A stretch of DNA of 64,000 bases, taken from NCBI GenBank assembly GCA_027018875.1, contig JALUYA010000015.1, positions 1 to 64,000 on the forward strand. Direction: 5' to 3'. This document shows, in pieces, positions 36,275-44,056 of the stretch. The translations under genes and the position numbers were made by a program. The DNA is from Gammaproteobacteria bacterium (GTDB lineage: Bacteria; Pseudomonadota; Gammaproteobacteria; JAKDMP01). Numbering within the stretch: the first letter of the stretch is position 1; each line of letters opens with the position of its first letter. The notes beneath the pieces are model-generated. The model was not told the origin of the DNA and made no database searches. It was given only the letters and a program-made list of their open reading frames with translations.

Positions 36275-38312
36275 GCAGATTACCGGTAGCGAACAGCTTT
36301 GCCATTGGCGCCTGGATGGCGACGAAAAAGACATCGCCTGGCTGCGGCTCGATCAGGCCGAGGCAAACACGAATACGTTGGGTAGGGAAGTGATGGGTGA
36401 GTTGGCCAGGGCACTTGAGTTGATTTCCTCCCGTCGGCCTCGCGCCCTGATCCTGTATTCGGGAAAGAAGAATGGATTTGCGGCAGGTGCCGATATTGGC
36501 GAATTCAGTGAAATCCACGACGAGTCCGAGGCCTATCGACTGGTGCGCGAAGGCCAGGCAGTCCTGGATCGGCTGGCTTCTCTCCCCTGCCCCACCGTGG
36601 CCATGCTGCATGGTTTTGTTCTGGGTGGCGGCCTCGAGCTAGCGCTGGCCTGCCACTACCGGGTAGCTGCCGTAACCCCTGGCCTGCGCCTGGGATTCCC
36701 CGAAGTCCGGCTAGGAATTCACCCCGGTTTTGGAGGTACGGTTCGTGTCATGGCCTTGACAGGAGTGCTTCCGGCCATGGATCTGATGCTAAGCGGTCGG
36801 AGCATCAAGGCGAATACCGCACTGGGTATTGGTTTAGTGGATAAATTGGCAAGCCCGGAAGAATTGCGGGAGAGAGCCACCAACCTGGCTTTGAATCTGC
36901 CCGCGCGGCACCGGGCACCATTGCTACAACGGGTATTGGCGTTGCCTGGATTGCGATATATCGTAGCCCGGTGGTTAACTGGACGGCTCCGGCATAAAGT
37001 GCGGGAAACTCATTACCCTGCCCCATATGCGCTGGTGAAGCTGTGGCGACATCATGGCGGGCGAATGCACCCCGCCAGTTTCGAGGCGGAAGCGCGCTCC
37101 TTCGCCGGGTTGATCTGCATGCCCGGGGCACGCAATCTGGTACGGGTATTTTTTCTGCAGGAACGCCTAAAGGGACTGGGGCATGCCAGTGTATTCAAAC
37201 CTCGTCGGGTGCATATTTTCGGAGCCGGTACGATGGGGGGAGACATTGCCGCCTGGTGTGCCGCCCGGGGCTTCAACGTGACGCTACAGGATCGGGATTT
37301 ATCCGCCATGGAAGGGGCGCTTGAGCGAGCCGATACATATTTCAAGCACCGGTTTCAGACCCCTGATGCTACGGCAACCGCCCGTTCCCGGTTACGGCTG
37401 GATCCGCAGGGCGATGCCCTACCCGACGCCGACCTGGTCATCGAGGCTATTTATGAGAATTACGAGGCCAAGCGTGCCTTGTTGCACGACATCGAGCCCC
37501 GTTTGGGTGAGGACGCCTTGCTGGCCACAAACACCTCCAGTATTCCACTGGAATCACTTGCCGCGGCGATTGAACGCCCATCGCGACTGATCGGACTGCA
37601 TTTTTTTAACCCGGTGGCGCATATGCCCCTAGTGGAGGTGGTGTCCTCGGATATAACCGACGATTTGACGGTGCGGCAGGCACTTGCCGCGGTCAGAGCG
37701 ATCGGCAAGTTACCGCTTCCGGTGGCCGGCAGTCCCGGCTTTTTAGTCAACCGGGTGCTGGCCCCCTATCTGGTAGCCGCACTGACAATCTGGAGCGAAG
37801 GAGTGCCACTGGAGGCCATCGACCGAGCGGCGCAAGACTTTGGTATGCCGATGGGGCCGGCGGAGTTGACCGATACGATCGGCCTGGATGTGGCCTTGTC
37901 GGTGGCCGAAGTGATACGGGAAAAACTCCCGGTTCCACCGCCGGATGAAGTTCGGAAACTGGTTCACCTTGGCCGGCTGGGGCGCAAGTCGGGTCATGGA
38001 CTTTATGCCTGGGAAAATGGGCATGCAGTCAAGGACAGACGCAAGCGCGGCAAGTCCGATCCCTTGTTACAAGATCGGTTGCTGTTTCCCTTGTTGAACG
38101 TCGCAGTAAGCTGCTTGCGCGAAGGCGTTGTGGATGATGCCGACCTGCTTGATGCCGGAGTGGTTTTCGGAACCGGATTTGCTCCTTTTCGAGGTGGACC
38201 AATTCACTATATCCGCACTTGCGGAACCGAACGAATGCGCCACCGGCTCGATGAGTTGGCAACACGCTACGGTAAACTATATGCTCCTGATCCGGGTTGG
38301 GAGACACTGTAA
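36267..38312 (+). CDS. Enoyl-CoA hydratase/3-hydroxyacyl-CoA dehydrogenase (FadJ/FadB-type)
   Basis: A 681-residue multifunctional beta-oxidation enzyme. The hydratase domain (about 1-200) has FAAGADIGEF for the oxyanion hole and HGFVLGGGLELALACHYR, then FPEVRLGIHPGFGGTVR. The dehydrogenase begins near 310 with VHIFGAGTMGGDIAAW (NAD loop) and includes LHFFNPVAHMPLVEVV with the catalytic histidine. Overlaps the preceding hypothetical gene by eight bases and abuts a thioesterase. No thiolase (FadI/FadA) is nearby in the window. It could work in fatty-acid breakdown or in reverse for acyl-CoA reduction. Confidence 0.93.
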   Translation: MTKQITGSEQLCHWRLDGDEKDIAWLRLDQAEANTNTLGREVMGELARALELISSRRPRALILYSGKKNGFAAGADIGEFSEIHDESEAYRLVREGQAVLDRLASLPCPTVAMLHGFVLGGGLELALACHYRVAAVTPGLRLGFPEVRLGIHPGFGGTVRVMALTGVLPAMDLMLSGRSIKANTALGIGLVDKLASPEELRERATNLALNLPARHRAPLLQRVLALPGLRYIVARWLTGRLRHKVRETHYPAPYALVKLWRHHGGRMHPASFEAEARSFAGLICMPGARNLVRVFFLQERLKGLGHASVFKPRRVHIFGAGTMGGDIAAWCAARGFNVTLQDRDLSAMEGALERADTYFKHRFQTPDATATARSRLRLDPQGDALPDADLVIEAIYENYEAKRALLHDIEPRLGEDALLATNTSSIPLESLAAAIERPSRLIGLHFFNPVAHMPLVEVVSSDITDDLTVRQALAAVRAIGKLPLPVAGSPGFLVNRVLAPYLVAALTIWSEGVPLEAIDRAAQDFGMPMGPAELTDTIGLDVALSVAEVIREKLPVPPPDEVRKLVHLGRLGRKSGHGLYAWENGHAVKDRRKRGKSDPLLQDRLLFPLLNVAVSCLREGVVDDADLLDAGVVFGTGFAPFRGGPIHYIRTCGTERMRHRLDELATRYGKLYAPDPGWETL

Positions 38313-38720
38313 ATGCACTTCAAGACACCTCCAGATGATCGGCATGCATCCATCACGACCGTTGCGATGCCGCGGGACACCAATGCGCTGGGCGATATTT
38401 TTGGTGGCTGGTTGATGTCGCATGCAGATATTGCCGGCGCCGTGCTGGCCTATTCCCGCGCCGGAGGCCGCGTGGTAACGGCTGCGGTCGACGGATTCGT
38501 GTTCATCGCCCCGGTCTACGTCGGAGATCTGGTGAGCTTTTACACCGATATTGCCCGCGTCGGGCGGACATCGATCGTGGTGGATGTCACCCTGTTCGCA
38601 CAAAGTGACTGGGGTGCCGGGGAACGGGAACACCGGGTGGCGACCGCGTCCCTGACTTATGTCCATGTAAATCACGATCACCGCCCGACACCGGTGCCGC
38701 CCCGCACGGGGACGGGATAG
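38313..38720 (+). CDS. Acyl-CoA thioesterase, YciA-like hotdog protein
   Basis: A 135-residue single hotdog-domain protein. MPRDTNALGDIFGGWLMS closely follows the YciA pattern, with the catalytic aspartate and the helix wrapped by the sheet; VDGFVFIAPVYVGDLVSFY and RTSIVVDVTL are later strands. It hydrolyses acyl-CoA to free acid and CoA in the cytoplasm. Its ATG follows the FadJ-type stop with no gap, which supports a link to the same acyl-CoA pool. Converges with the methyltransferase gene. Confidence 0.9.
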   Translation: MHFKTPPDDRHASITTVAMPRDTNALGDIFGGWLMSHADIAGAVLAYSRAGGRVVTAAVDGFVFIAPVYVGDLVSFYTDIARVGRTSIVVDVTLFAQSDWGAGEREHRVATASLTYVHVNHDHRPTPVPPRTGTG

Positions 38721-38794
38721 AAAACGAGGTGCCATCCGCGCGGGATCCTACTTCCCATAGATGATCGCTCGATGGCGCCCCATTCCCCCGAAAA

Positions 38795-39517
38795 TCACCC
38801 CCCATCCTTCGCCGTCTGCAAGTCCATCTCATAAACCAGAACGCGGTAAAATCCATTAAATACCGGATGTCTCTCAACCTGGTGCAGGGTCTTTCCCAGC
38901 TTACCCGCTTCGCGTTGTAGTACGGCGCTGATATCTTCCCGCCAAAAATCTTCCAGAAACGGCTCCCAGCGAGTCAACAGTCGGCGCAATAATCGCCGGC
39001 GATAAATCCAATGCCGGCGGGGCTCCGCACCATATTCCGTAATTACCAGGCGGCCACCGGGTTGCAATACCCGCATGGTTTCCGCAAGCGTACGCTGTCG
39101 CGCCGCTACCGGCATCTCATGCATGAGAAAAAAAATCAGTATGGTGGCGAAAGTATTGTCCTGGAATGCCAATATCTCCGCATCCATGCGTACGGACAAC
39201 AGTTGTGAACGTCGGGTAGGCTCAAGTTTGTTGCGGCTGGCTTCAAGCTGTGCCGTAGCCACATCAATCAGGTACAACGATTGGTTGCCTAAATGACCCA
39301 ACAGCGTGGGAGTCAGCTTGCCATAGACACAGGTAAGTTGCAGCATCCGGCCGGTCGGGGAATTTTCAAGACAGTGCAACGTTTGCGTTAACAGGCGTCG
39401 GTATTGTCCAAATAAAATCAGATTAATAATTGGCTGGTGATCAAAAAACCAGATTGAGGGACGCCAAAGATAGGCCCACCAATAGTGGCGTGCCAGATAT
39501 TCCGGCGTACCATCCAA
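38795..39517 (-). CDS. rquA: RquA-like methyltransferase, probable rhodoquinone biosynthesis
   Basis: A protein of about 240 residues. YLARHYWWAYLWRP, INLILFGQYRRLL, LQLTCVYGKLTP, FFLMHEMPVAARQRTLAE and FLEDFWREDI fit RquA as I recall it, an odd SAM-binding methyltransferase relative that turns ubiquinone into rhodoquinone, the low-potential quinone used with fumarate reductase under low oxygen. The TTG at 39517 is the first ordinary start, but ATT at 39538 stands six bases after AAGGAGAG and gives an N-terminus beginning (M)SFWKKFLDGTP; ATT may be the true start. It follows the formate dehydrogenase genes by 72 bp on the same strand. A generic methyltransferase remains possible. Confidence 0.72.
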   Translation of the reverse strand: MDGTPEYLARHYWWAYLWRPSIWFFDHQPIINLILFGQYRRLLTQTLHCLENSPTGRMLQLTCVYGKLTPTLLGHLGNQSLYLIDVATAQLEASRNKLEPTRRSQLLSVRMDAEILAFQDNTFATILIFFLMHEMPVAARQRTLAETMRVLQPGGRLVITEYGAEPRRHWIYRRRLLRRLLTRWEPFLEDFWREDISAVLQREAGKLGKTLHQVERHPVFNGFYRVLVYEMDLQTAKDGG

Positions 39518-39589
39518 AAATTTTTTCCAAAATGAAATGTTGAACTCTCCTTATCCTTGTTTTCCGATCGGTTTATGCCGGTACTGTTA

Positions 39590-42328
39590 TTAAGTGTGCA
39601 TCTGCGATGCCTTGGCAATAGAAACCGCAACCACCTTGAATTCCGGCGTCATGCTGTCCAGGTCCAACACGTTGCTGGTCAGATGGTTAATGGCTGCTTC
39701 GGGAAAATGAAAGGTGGTAAACAAGACCCCGGGGCGAACCTCATTGCTAAGATGCGCCCGCAGGTGCGTCCGCCCCTGCCGCGAACACAGCAATACTTTG
39801 CCCCCATCACCAATACCATAATGTGCCGCATCCAGCGGATTGACCAATAATTCATCGTGATCGACAAGTTCAAGTACCGCTGTACGCCGGGTCATACTGC
39901 CACAATTATAATGTTCCAAGCGCCGTCCAGTGGTAAGGATAAAGGGATATTCCTCCTTATCGTCGCCCAGCAATTCCGGAGTTTCGACGAAATCGGTGAA
40001 TACGAAACGCCCCTTGCCGATCTTGAATTGCTCTGTATGCAGAATCCTGGTATCGCCGCCGTCCGCGTTTACGGGCCACTGCTTGCCATCGGCCCCGAGG
40101 CTGTCCCAGCGCACCCCGGCGAAAAACGGTACCACCTGGGAAATCTCCTCCAGCAGAACCGCCGGGTCATAATCCGCCTGCCGGTAGCCCATGCGGTTCA
40201 TGATATCCACTATGATCCTTCCGTCCGCCCGGGTGCCCTCCAGCGGTGCCATCACCTGGTTCACCCGCTGCACCCGCCGTTCGCCGTTGGTGAAAGTACC
40301 GCTCTTTTCCAGGTGGGAAGCGGCAGGCAGAACCACCTCGGCAAGGCTGGCCGTTTCGGTCATAAACAGCTCCTGCACCACCAGAAAATCCAGTTTCATA
40401 AGCGCTTGCCTGATGTGGGTCGTGTTGGGATCGGTTTGCAGAATATCCTCGCCCATGATCCACAGTGCCTTGAGCTTACCCTCACCCGCAGCGTGCATCA
40501 TCTCGGGTGTCGTCAGTCCCTTTTCCGCGGGCACGGGCCGCCCGTAATGACGTTCATAATGGGCCCGCACCTCGGGGTTGTAGATGTCCAGGTAACCGGC
40601 CCCCAGGTTCGGCTGCACGCCCATGTCGGCCGCACCCTGGACGTTGTTCTGGCCGCGCAATGGATTGAGCCCGACCCCCGGACGCCCGATATTACCGGTC
40701 ATCATGGCCAGCGCGGCAAGCAGCATCACCCCGCGGCTGCCCTGGTAATGTTCCGTAAGCCCGAGGCCATGGAAGGACATGGCGTTTTTTGCCTGGCCGT
40801 AAACCAGTGCCGCATCCCGCACCGTTGCATGACTGACACCGGTGACTTTTTCCAGCCGTTCCAGGTCGATATTCAATGCGGCTCGCCGGAAATCCTCGAA
40901 GCCTTCGGTACGCCGATGTACGAAATCCTCATCGACCAGGCCTTCGATGATGAGGTAGTAGACCAGCATTTCCAACAGTGCCGCATTGGTTCCCGGTCGT
41001 AACGGCAGGTGAATCGTCGCATAGCGGGCCAACTTGGTGCGCACCGGATCGATAACGATCAGGGGGATGCCCTTTATGGCCCGCTGCAATATTTTCGCGC
41101 CGGTGACAGGATGCGCCTCGGTGGGATTTGCCCCCACCACCAGCAAGCAATCGGCTTTCTCGATCTCTGCGATGGAATTGGTGGCCGCGCCGGTGCCGAA
41201 GGTCTTGCGCATGCCGAAAGCGGTCGGTGCGTGACATACCCGGGCACAGCCGTCGATGTTGTTGGTACCGATGACCACCCGCATGAATTTCTGCATCAGG
41301 TAGTTTTCCTCGTTGGTGCAGCGCGAGGAAGAAATACCGCCGATAGCCTGTGGCCCATGTTGTGCCTTGATATGTTCGAGCCGTTGGGCGATATGATCCA
41401 GGGCCTCATCCCAACCGACGGGCCGGAGTTTGCCCTCCTTGCGCAGCAAGGGGGTGCGCAGACGATCGGGATGATGGTAATAGGCAAAGGCATATCGCCC
41501 CTTGAGGCAGGCGTGTCCCTGATTCACTTGGGCATCATCCACCGCATCGATGGCGCGTATCTCTCCGTCTTTCAGCAGTACCTCCAGGTTGCAACCCACC
41601 CCGCAATAGGTGCAAACCGTGCGTACTCGCCGGTCCTCGACCAGGGTCTTGGTTCGAAAGTGATCGGTCAGCGCATTGGTGGGACAGGTCTGTACACAGC
41701 GGCCGCAGGACACACATTCGGATTCCAGGAAGGACTGGTTCAGCGAGGCAATGACCCGGGAAAGGTACCCCCGCCCGTGCATGGCCAGCACAAACTCACC
41801 CTGGATCTCGTCACAGGCGCGGATACAGCGATAACAATGAATGCACTGGGCCGGGTCGAAATGGATGTAGGGATGACTGGTGTCCACCGGGGTCGTCTCG
41901 ACATTGCCGGGAAACCGGCTGGTCACAGCGGCGGGTTGCACAATATCGGTGCCGATCTGCCGCACGAGTTTTTGGAAAGGAGTCGGTTTTTCACCGGGAT
42001 TCGGCACTAACGCTTGTTCGGGATAATCACTCAGCAACAATTCCAGGATTGTCCGGCGGAGTTTGCCGATGCGCGGCGAATTCGGATAGATATAGCGGCC
42101 GGCTTCCACCCGGGTATGGCATGCCGCCACGACACGCCGCGGCCCCTGTTCCGTCGGGGCTATATCGACACTGCACAGCCGGCAGTTCCCGAAAGGCGTC
42201 AACGCCTCGTCGTGGCACAGCACGGGTATCGCATCCGGCCCCTGGTAACGGCTGACAAAGTGATAGATTGTTTCGTCATGCTCAAAGGGATAGGCGACAC
42301 CATCGATATAGGCGATATTCTTACTCAT
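39590..42328 (-). CDS. fdhA: NAD-type formate dehydrogenase, catalytic (alpha) subunit
   Basis: A 912-residue molybdo/tungsto enzyme oxidising formate to CO2. The N-terminus is NuoG-like: a 2Fe-2S region with CHDEALTPFGNCRLC, then ferredoxin pairs CIHCYRCIRACDE and CVSCGRCVQTCP. The catalytic part starts at CTYCGVGCNLEV (4Fe-4S) and carries the active-site cysteine in CARVCHAPT; it is cysteine, not selenocysteine. The C-terminal domain binds the pterin cofactor. It overlaps the beta-subunit stop by eight bases. Electrons should pass through its clusters to the flavin subunit and NAD+. No accessory fdhD/fdhE is in the window. Confidence 0.93.
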   Translation of the reverse strand: MSKNIAYIDGVAYPFEHDETIYHFVSRYQGPDAIPVLCHDEALTPFGNCRLCSVDIAPTEQGPRRVVAACHTRVEAGRYIYPNSPRIGKLRRTILELLLSDYPEQALVPNPGEKPTPFQKLVRQIGTDIVQPAAVTSRFPGNVETTPVDTSHPYIHFDPAQCIHCYRCIRACDEIQGEFVLAMHGRGYLSRVIASLNQSFLESECVSCGRCVQTCPTNALTDHFRTKTLVEDRRVRTVCTYCGVGCNLEVLLKDGEIRAIDAVDDAQVNQGHACLKGRYAFAYYHHPDRLRTPLLRKEGKLRPVGWDEALDHIAQRLEHIKAQHGPQAIGGISSSRCTNEENYLMQKFMRVVIGTNNIDGCARVCHAPTAFGMRKTFGTGAATNSIAEIEKADCLLVVGANPTEAHPVTGAKILQRAIKGIPLIVIDPVRTKLARYATIHLPLRPGTNAALLEMLVYYLIIEGLVDEDFVHRRTEGFEDFRRAALNIDLERLEKVTGVSHATVRDAALVYGQAKNAMSFHGLGLTEHYQGSRGVMLLAALAMMTGNIGRPGVGLNPLRGQNNVQGAADMGVQPNLGAGYLDIYNPEVRAHYERHYGRPVPAEKGLTTPEMMHAAGEGKLKALWIMGEDILQTDPNTTHIRQALMKLDFLVVQELFMTETASLAEVVLPAASHLEKSGTFTNGERRVQRVNQVMAPLEGTRADGRIIVDIMNRMGYRQADYDPAVLLEEISQVVPFFAGVRWDSLGADGKQWPVNADGGDTRILHTEQFKIGKGRFVFTDFVETPELLGDDKEEYPFILTTGRRLEHYNCGSMTRRTAVLELVDHDELLVNPLDAAHYGIGDGGKVLLCSRQGRTHLRAHLSNEVRPGVLFTTFHFPEAAINHLTSNVLDLDSMTPEFKVVAVSIAKASQMHT

Positions 42329-43985
42329 GCTCCGCCTCCAGGCTGAAATAGTCCGCTACTTCGCTTCCGAAGTGATCCAGAATGTTACGCACCGGCAGCG
42401 GCAGACCGCCACCCAGGCCGCACAGGGAACCCAGCTCCAGGGTTTCCAGCAGGCTATCGAAGGCACTGCCATCGACGGGGTGGTCCTCCGTCGCCTCCAG
42501 CAGCATGCGCCGCCCCTTCTCGGTGCCCAGCCGGCAAGGCAGGCACTTACCACAGGATTCGGCGGCCATGAAGGTAAACAGATGGCGCAGGAATTCGATC
42601 ATGGGAAACTCTTGCGGAATAGAGACGACGCCGGCATGCCCCAGCAAGAAATCCTCGCCCGCAAACGACTTGAAATCCAGCGATAACGCAGTAATCTTTT
42701 CCACTGGTATCACACTGCCGAGCGGACCACCCACCTGTATGGCCTTCACCCATGTCCGAAACCCGCCGCCATAACCATAGATCACCCGCTCCAGCGAGGT
42801 GCCCATCTCGACTTCGTGTACCCCGGGAAGGTTAAACCCCCGATCCAGCGATACCAGCTTGGTGCCGGTACTCGCCTCCGTACCCAGCGCGACAAAGGCT
42901 GCACCGCCGTGCTCCAGTATCCAGGGCAGCGCGGCGAAGGTTTCCACGTTGCTCACCAGGGTGGGCCGGCCGAACAGTCCCTCCTGCGCAGGATAAGGGG
43001 GTCGGGTGCGCACCTCGGGCCGCAGGCCTTCGATGGAATTGAGCAGCGCGGTCTCTTCGCCGCAGATGTAAGATCCCGCCCCCCGTATCAGTCGGAATTG
43101 GAATCCCGTCTGCGCAAAGATAGAACTCTGTTCAAATGCCTCGATGGCCTTTGCCACATGTCTTTGCGCCCGGGGATATTCCGCCCGGACATAGAGAAAC
43201 CCGGTATCCGAACCTATCGCCAGCCCGCTCGCCAGCATGCCCGCCAGCACCTGCTGTGGGCGCTCTTCCAGCAGCCAGCGATCCGAAAAGGCCCCCGGGT
43301 CACCTTCATCGCCGTTACAGACAACATACTTCTGGCCCGCCGGCGCGCCGCGGCAGGCGGCAAGCTTGTCGGCGAAAGGGAAACCGGCGCCACCGCGACC
43401 CCGCAGTCCGGATACGGATAGTTCATCTATCAAGGAACGTAGCCCGGACACGGATAGCTCATCCAGTAATGAAACCGGAGTCAAGGACAGCGTTCGGGAT
43501 ATCTGTTGGTAGAGTGCTTCTGTCTCGTTTCCAGTATCACCAAACACCGAGTGCGGCGTATGGCAATAATAAGGAATCACCTCGGTTTCCGGTGCAGTAT
43601 CCGGGCCTGACCCGGTACTGAAACAGCGATCCCCTATCCGGTAGGCGCCGCCACGATAACAGTGTCCGAGGCAGGTGGCTTCACCGATTTGCTCATCCGG
43701 AAACCGCTTCGCCAACCGGGTACGGACCGCTTCCTGTTCTCCGCCCAGCTGGCAAACCGTACCATTACAGACATAGGCCTGTTTGTTGCGGTTACCAGCG
43801 GCGAGGAAATCATAAAAGGATGTAGTGCCCAACAGCGACGCCCGGGAAACCAGGCTATCCTCGGCCAGCGCCTGGAGTTGTTCCCGGGAAGGCGTGCCGG
43901 TCGTCTGTGCCGCCTCCTGCAGTGCCTCGAACAGGCCCTGTTTCTTGCCCCGACGCGCGCTCAGTGCCCGAATATTTTGCGACAT
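42321..43985 (-). CDS. fdhB: Formate dehydrogenase beta subunit, NuoE-NuoF fusion type
   Basis: A 554-residue protein. Residues 1-160 form a NuoE-like thioredoxin-fold domain with 2Fe-2S cysteines in CNGTVC and CLGHC; the rest is NuoF-like, with SGLRGRGGAGFPFADK for NADH/FMN binding, GAGSYICGEETALLNSIEG and the 4Fe-4S cysteines in ESCGKCLPCRLG. It passes electrons from the alpha subunit to NAD+. Just before the glycine loop the stretch LDELSVSGLR occurs twice in tandem, an extra 12 residues not expected in the family. No separate gamma subunit is present, consistent with the fused NuoE part. Confidence 0.92.
   Translation of the reverse strand: MSQNIRALSARRGKKQGLFEALQEAAQTTGTPSREQLQALAEDSLVSRASLLGTTSFYDFLAAGNRNKQAYVCNGTVCQLGGEQEAVRTRLAKRFPDEQIGEATCLGHCYRGGAYRIGDRCFSTGSGPDTAPETEVIPYYCHTPHSVFGDTGNETEALYQQISRTLSLTPVSLLDELSVSGLRSLIDELSVSGLRGRGGAGFPFADKLAACRGAPAGQKYVVCNGDEGDPGAFSDRWLLEERPQQVLAGMLASGLAIGSDTGFLYVRAEYPRAQRHVAKAIEAFEQSSIFAQTGFQFRLIRGAGSYICGEETALLNSIEGLRPEVRTRPPYPAQEGLFGRPTLVSNVETFAALPWILEHGGAAFVALGTEASTGTKLVSLDRGFNLPGVHEVEMGTSLERVIYGYGGGFRTWVKAIQVGGPLGSVIPVEKITALSLDFKSFAGEDFLLGHAGVVSIPQEFPMIEFLRHLFTFMAAESCGKCLPCRLGTEKGRRMLLEATEDHPVDGSAFDSLLETLELGSLCGLGGGLPLPVRNILDHFGSEVADYFSLEAEHE
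43398..43469 (-). repeat. 36-bp tandem duplication inside fdhB
   Basis: Two 36-bp units (43434-43469 and 43398-43433) encode L(L/I)DELSVSGLR plus Ser or Gly. They differ mostly at third codon positions, so the duplication is not brand new and the frame has been kept. It adds 12 residues ahead of the NADH/FMN glycine-rich loop. Confidence 0.85.
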
Positions 43986-44056
43986 GGCTTACCCACCTGC
44001 GCCAGTTAAATCAGAGGAGGTCATCATGCCACCTCACTTCGCTACAAGCAAGCGCC

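Noticed and set aside
39857-42010. Two long plus-strand open frames opposite fdhA
   Set aside because: The minus strand encodes all iron-sulfur and active-site motifs of formate dehydrogenase; the frames are shadows.
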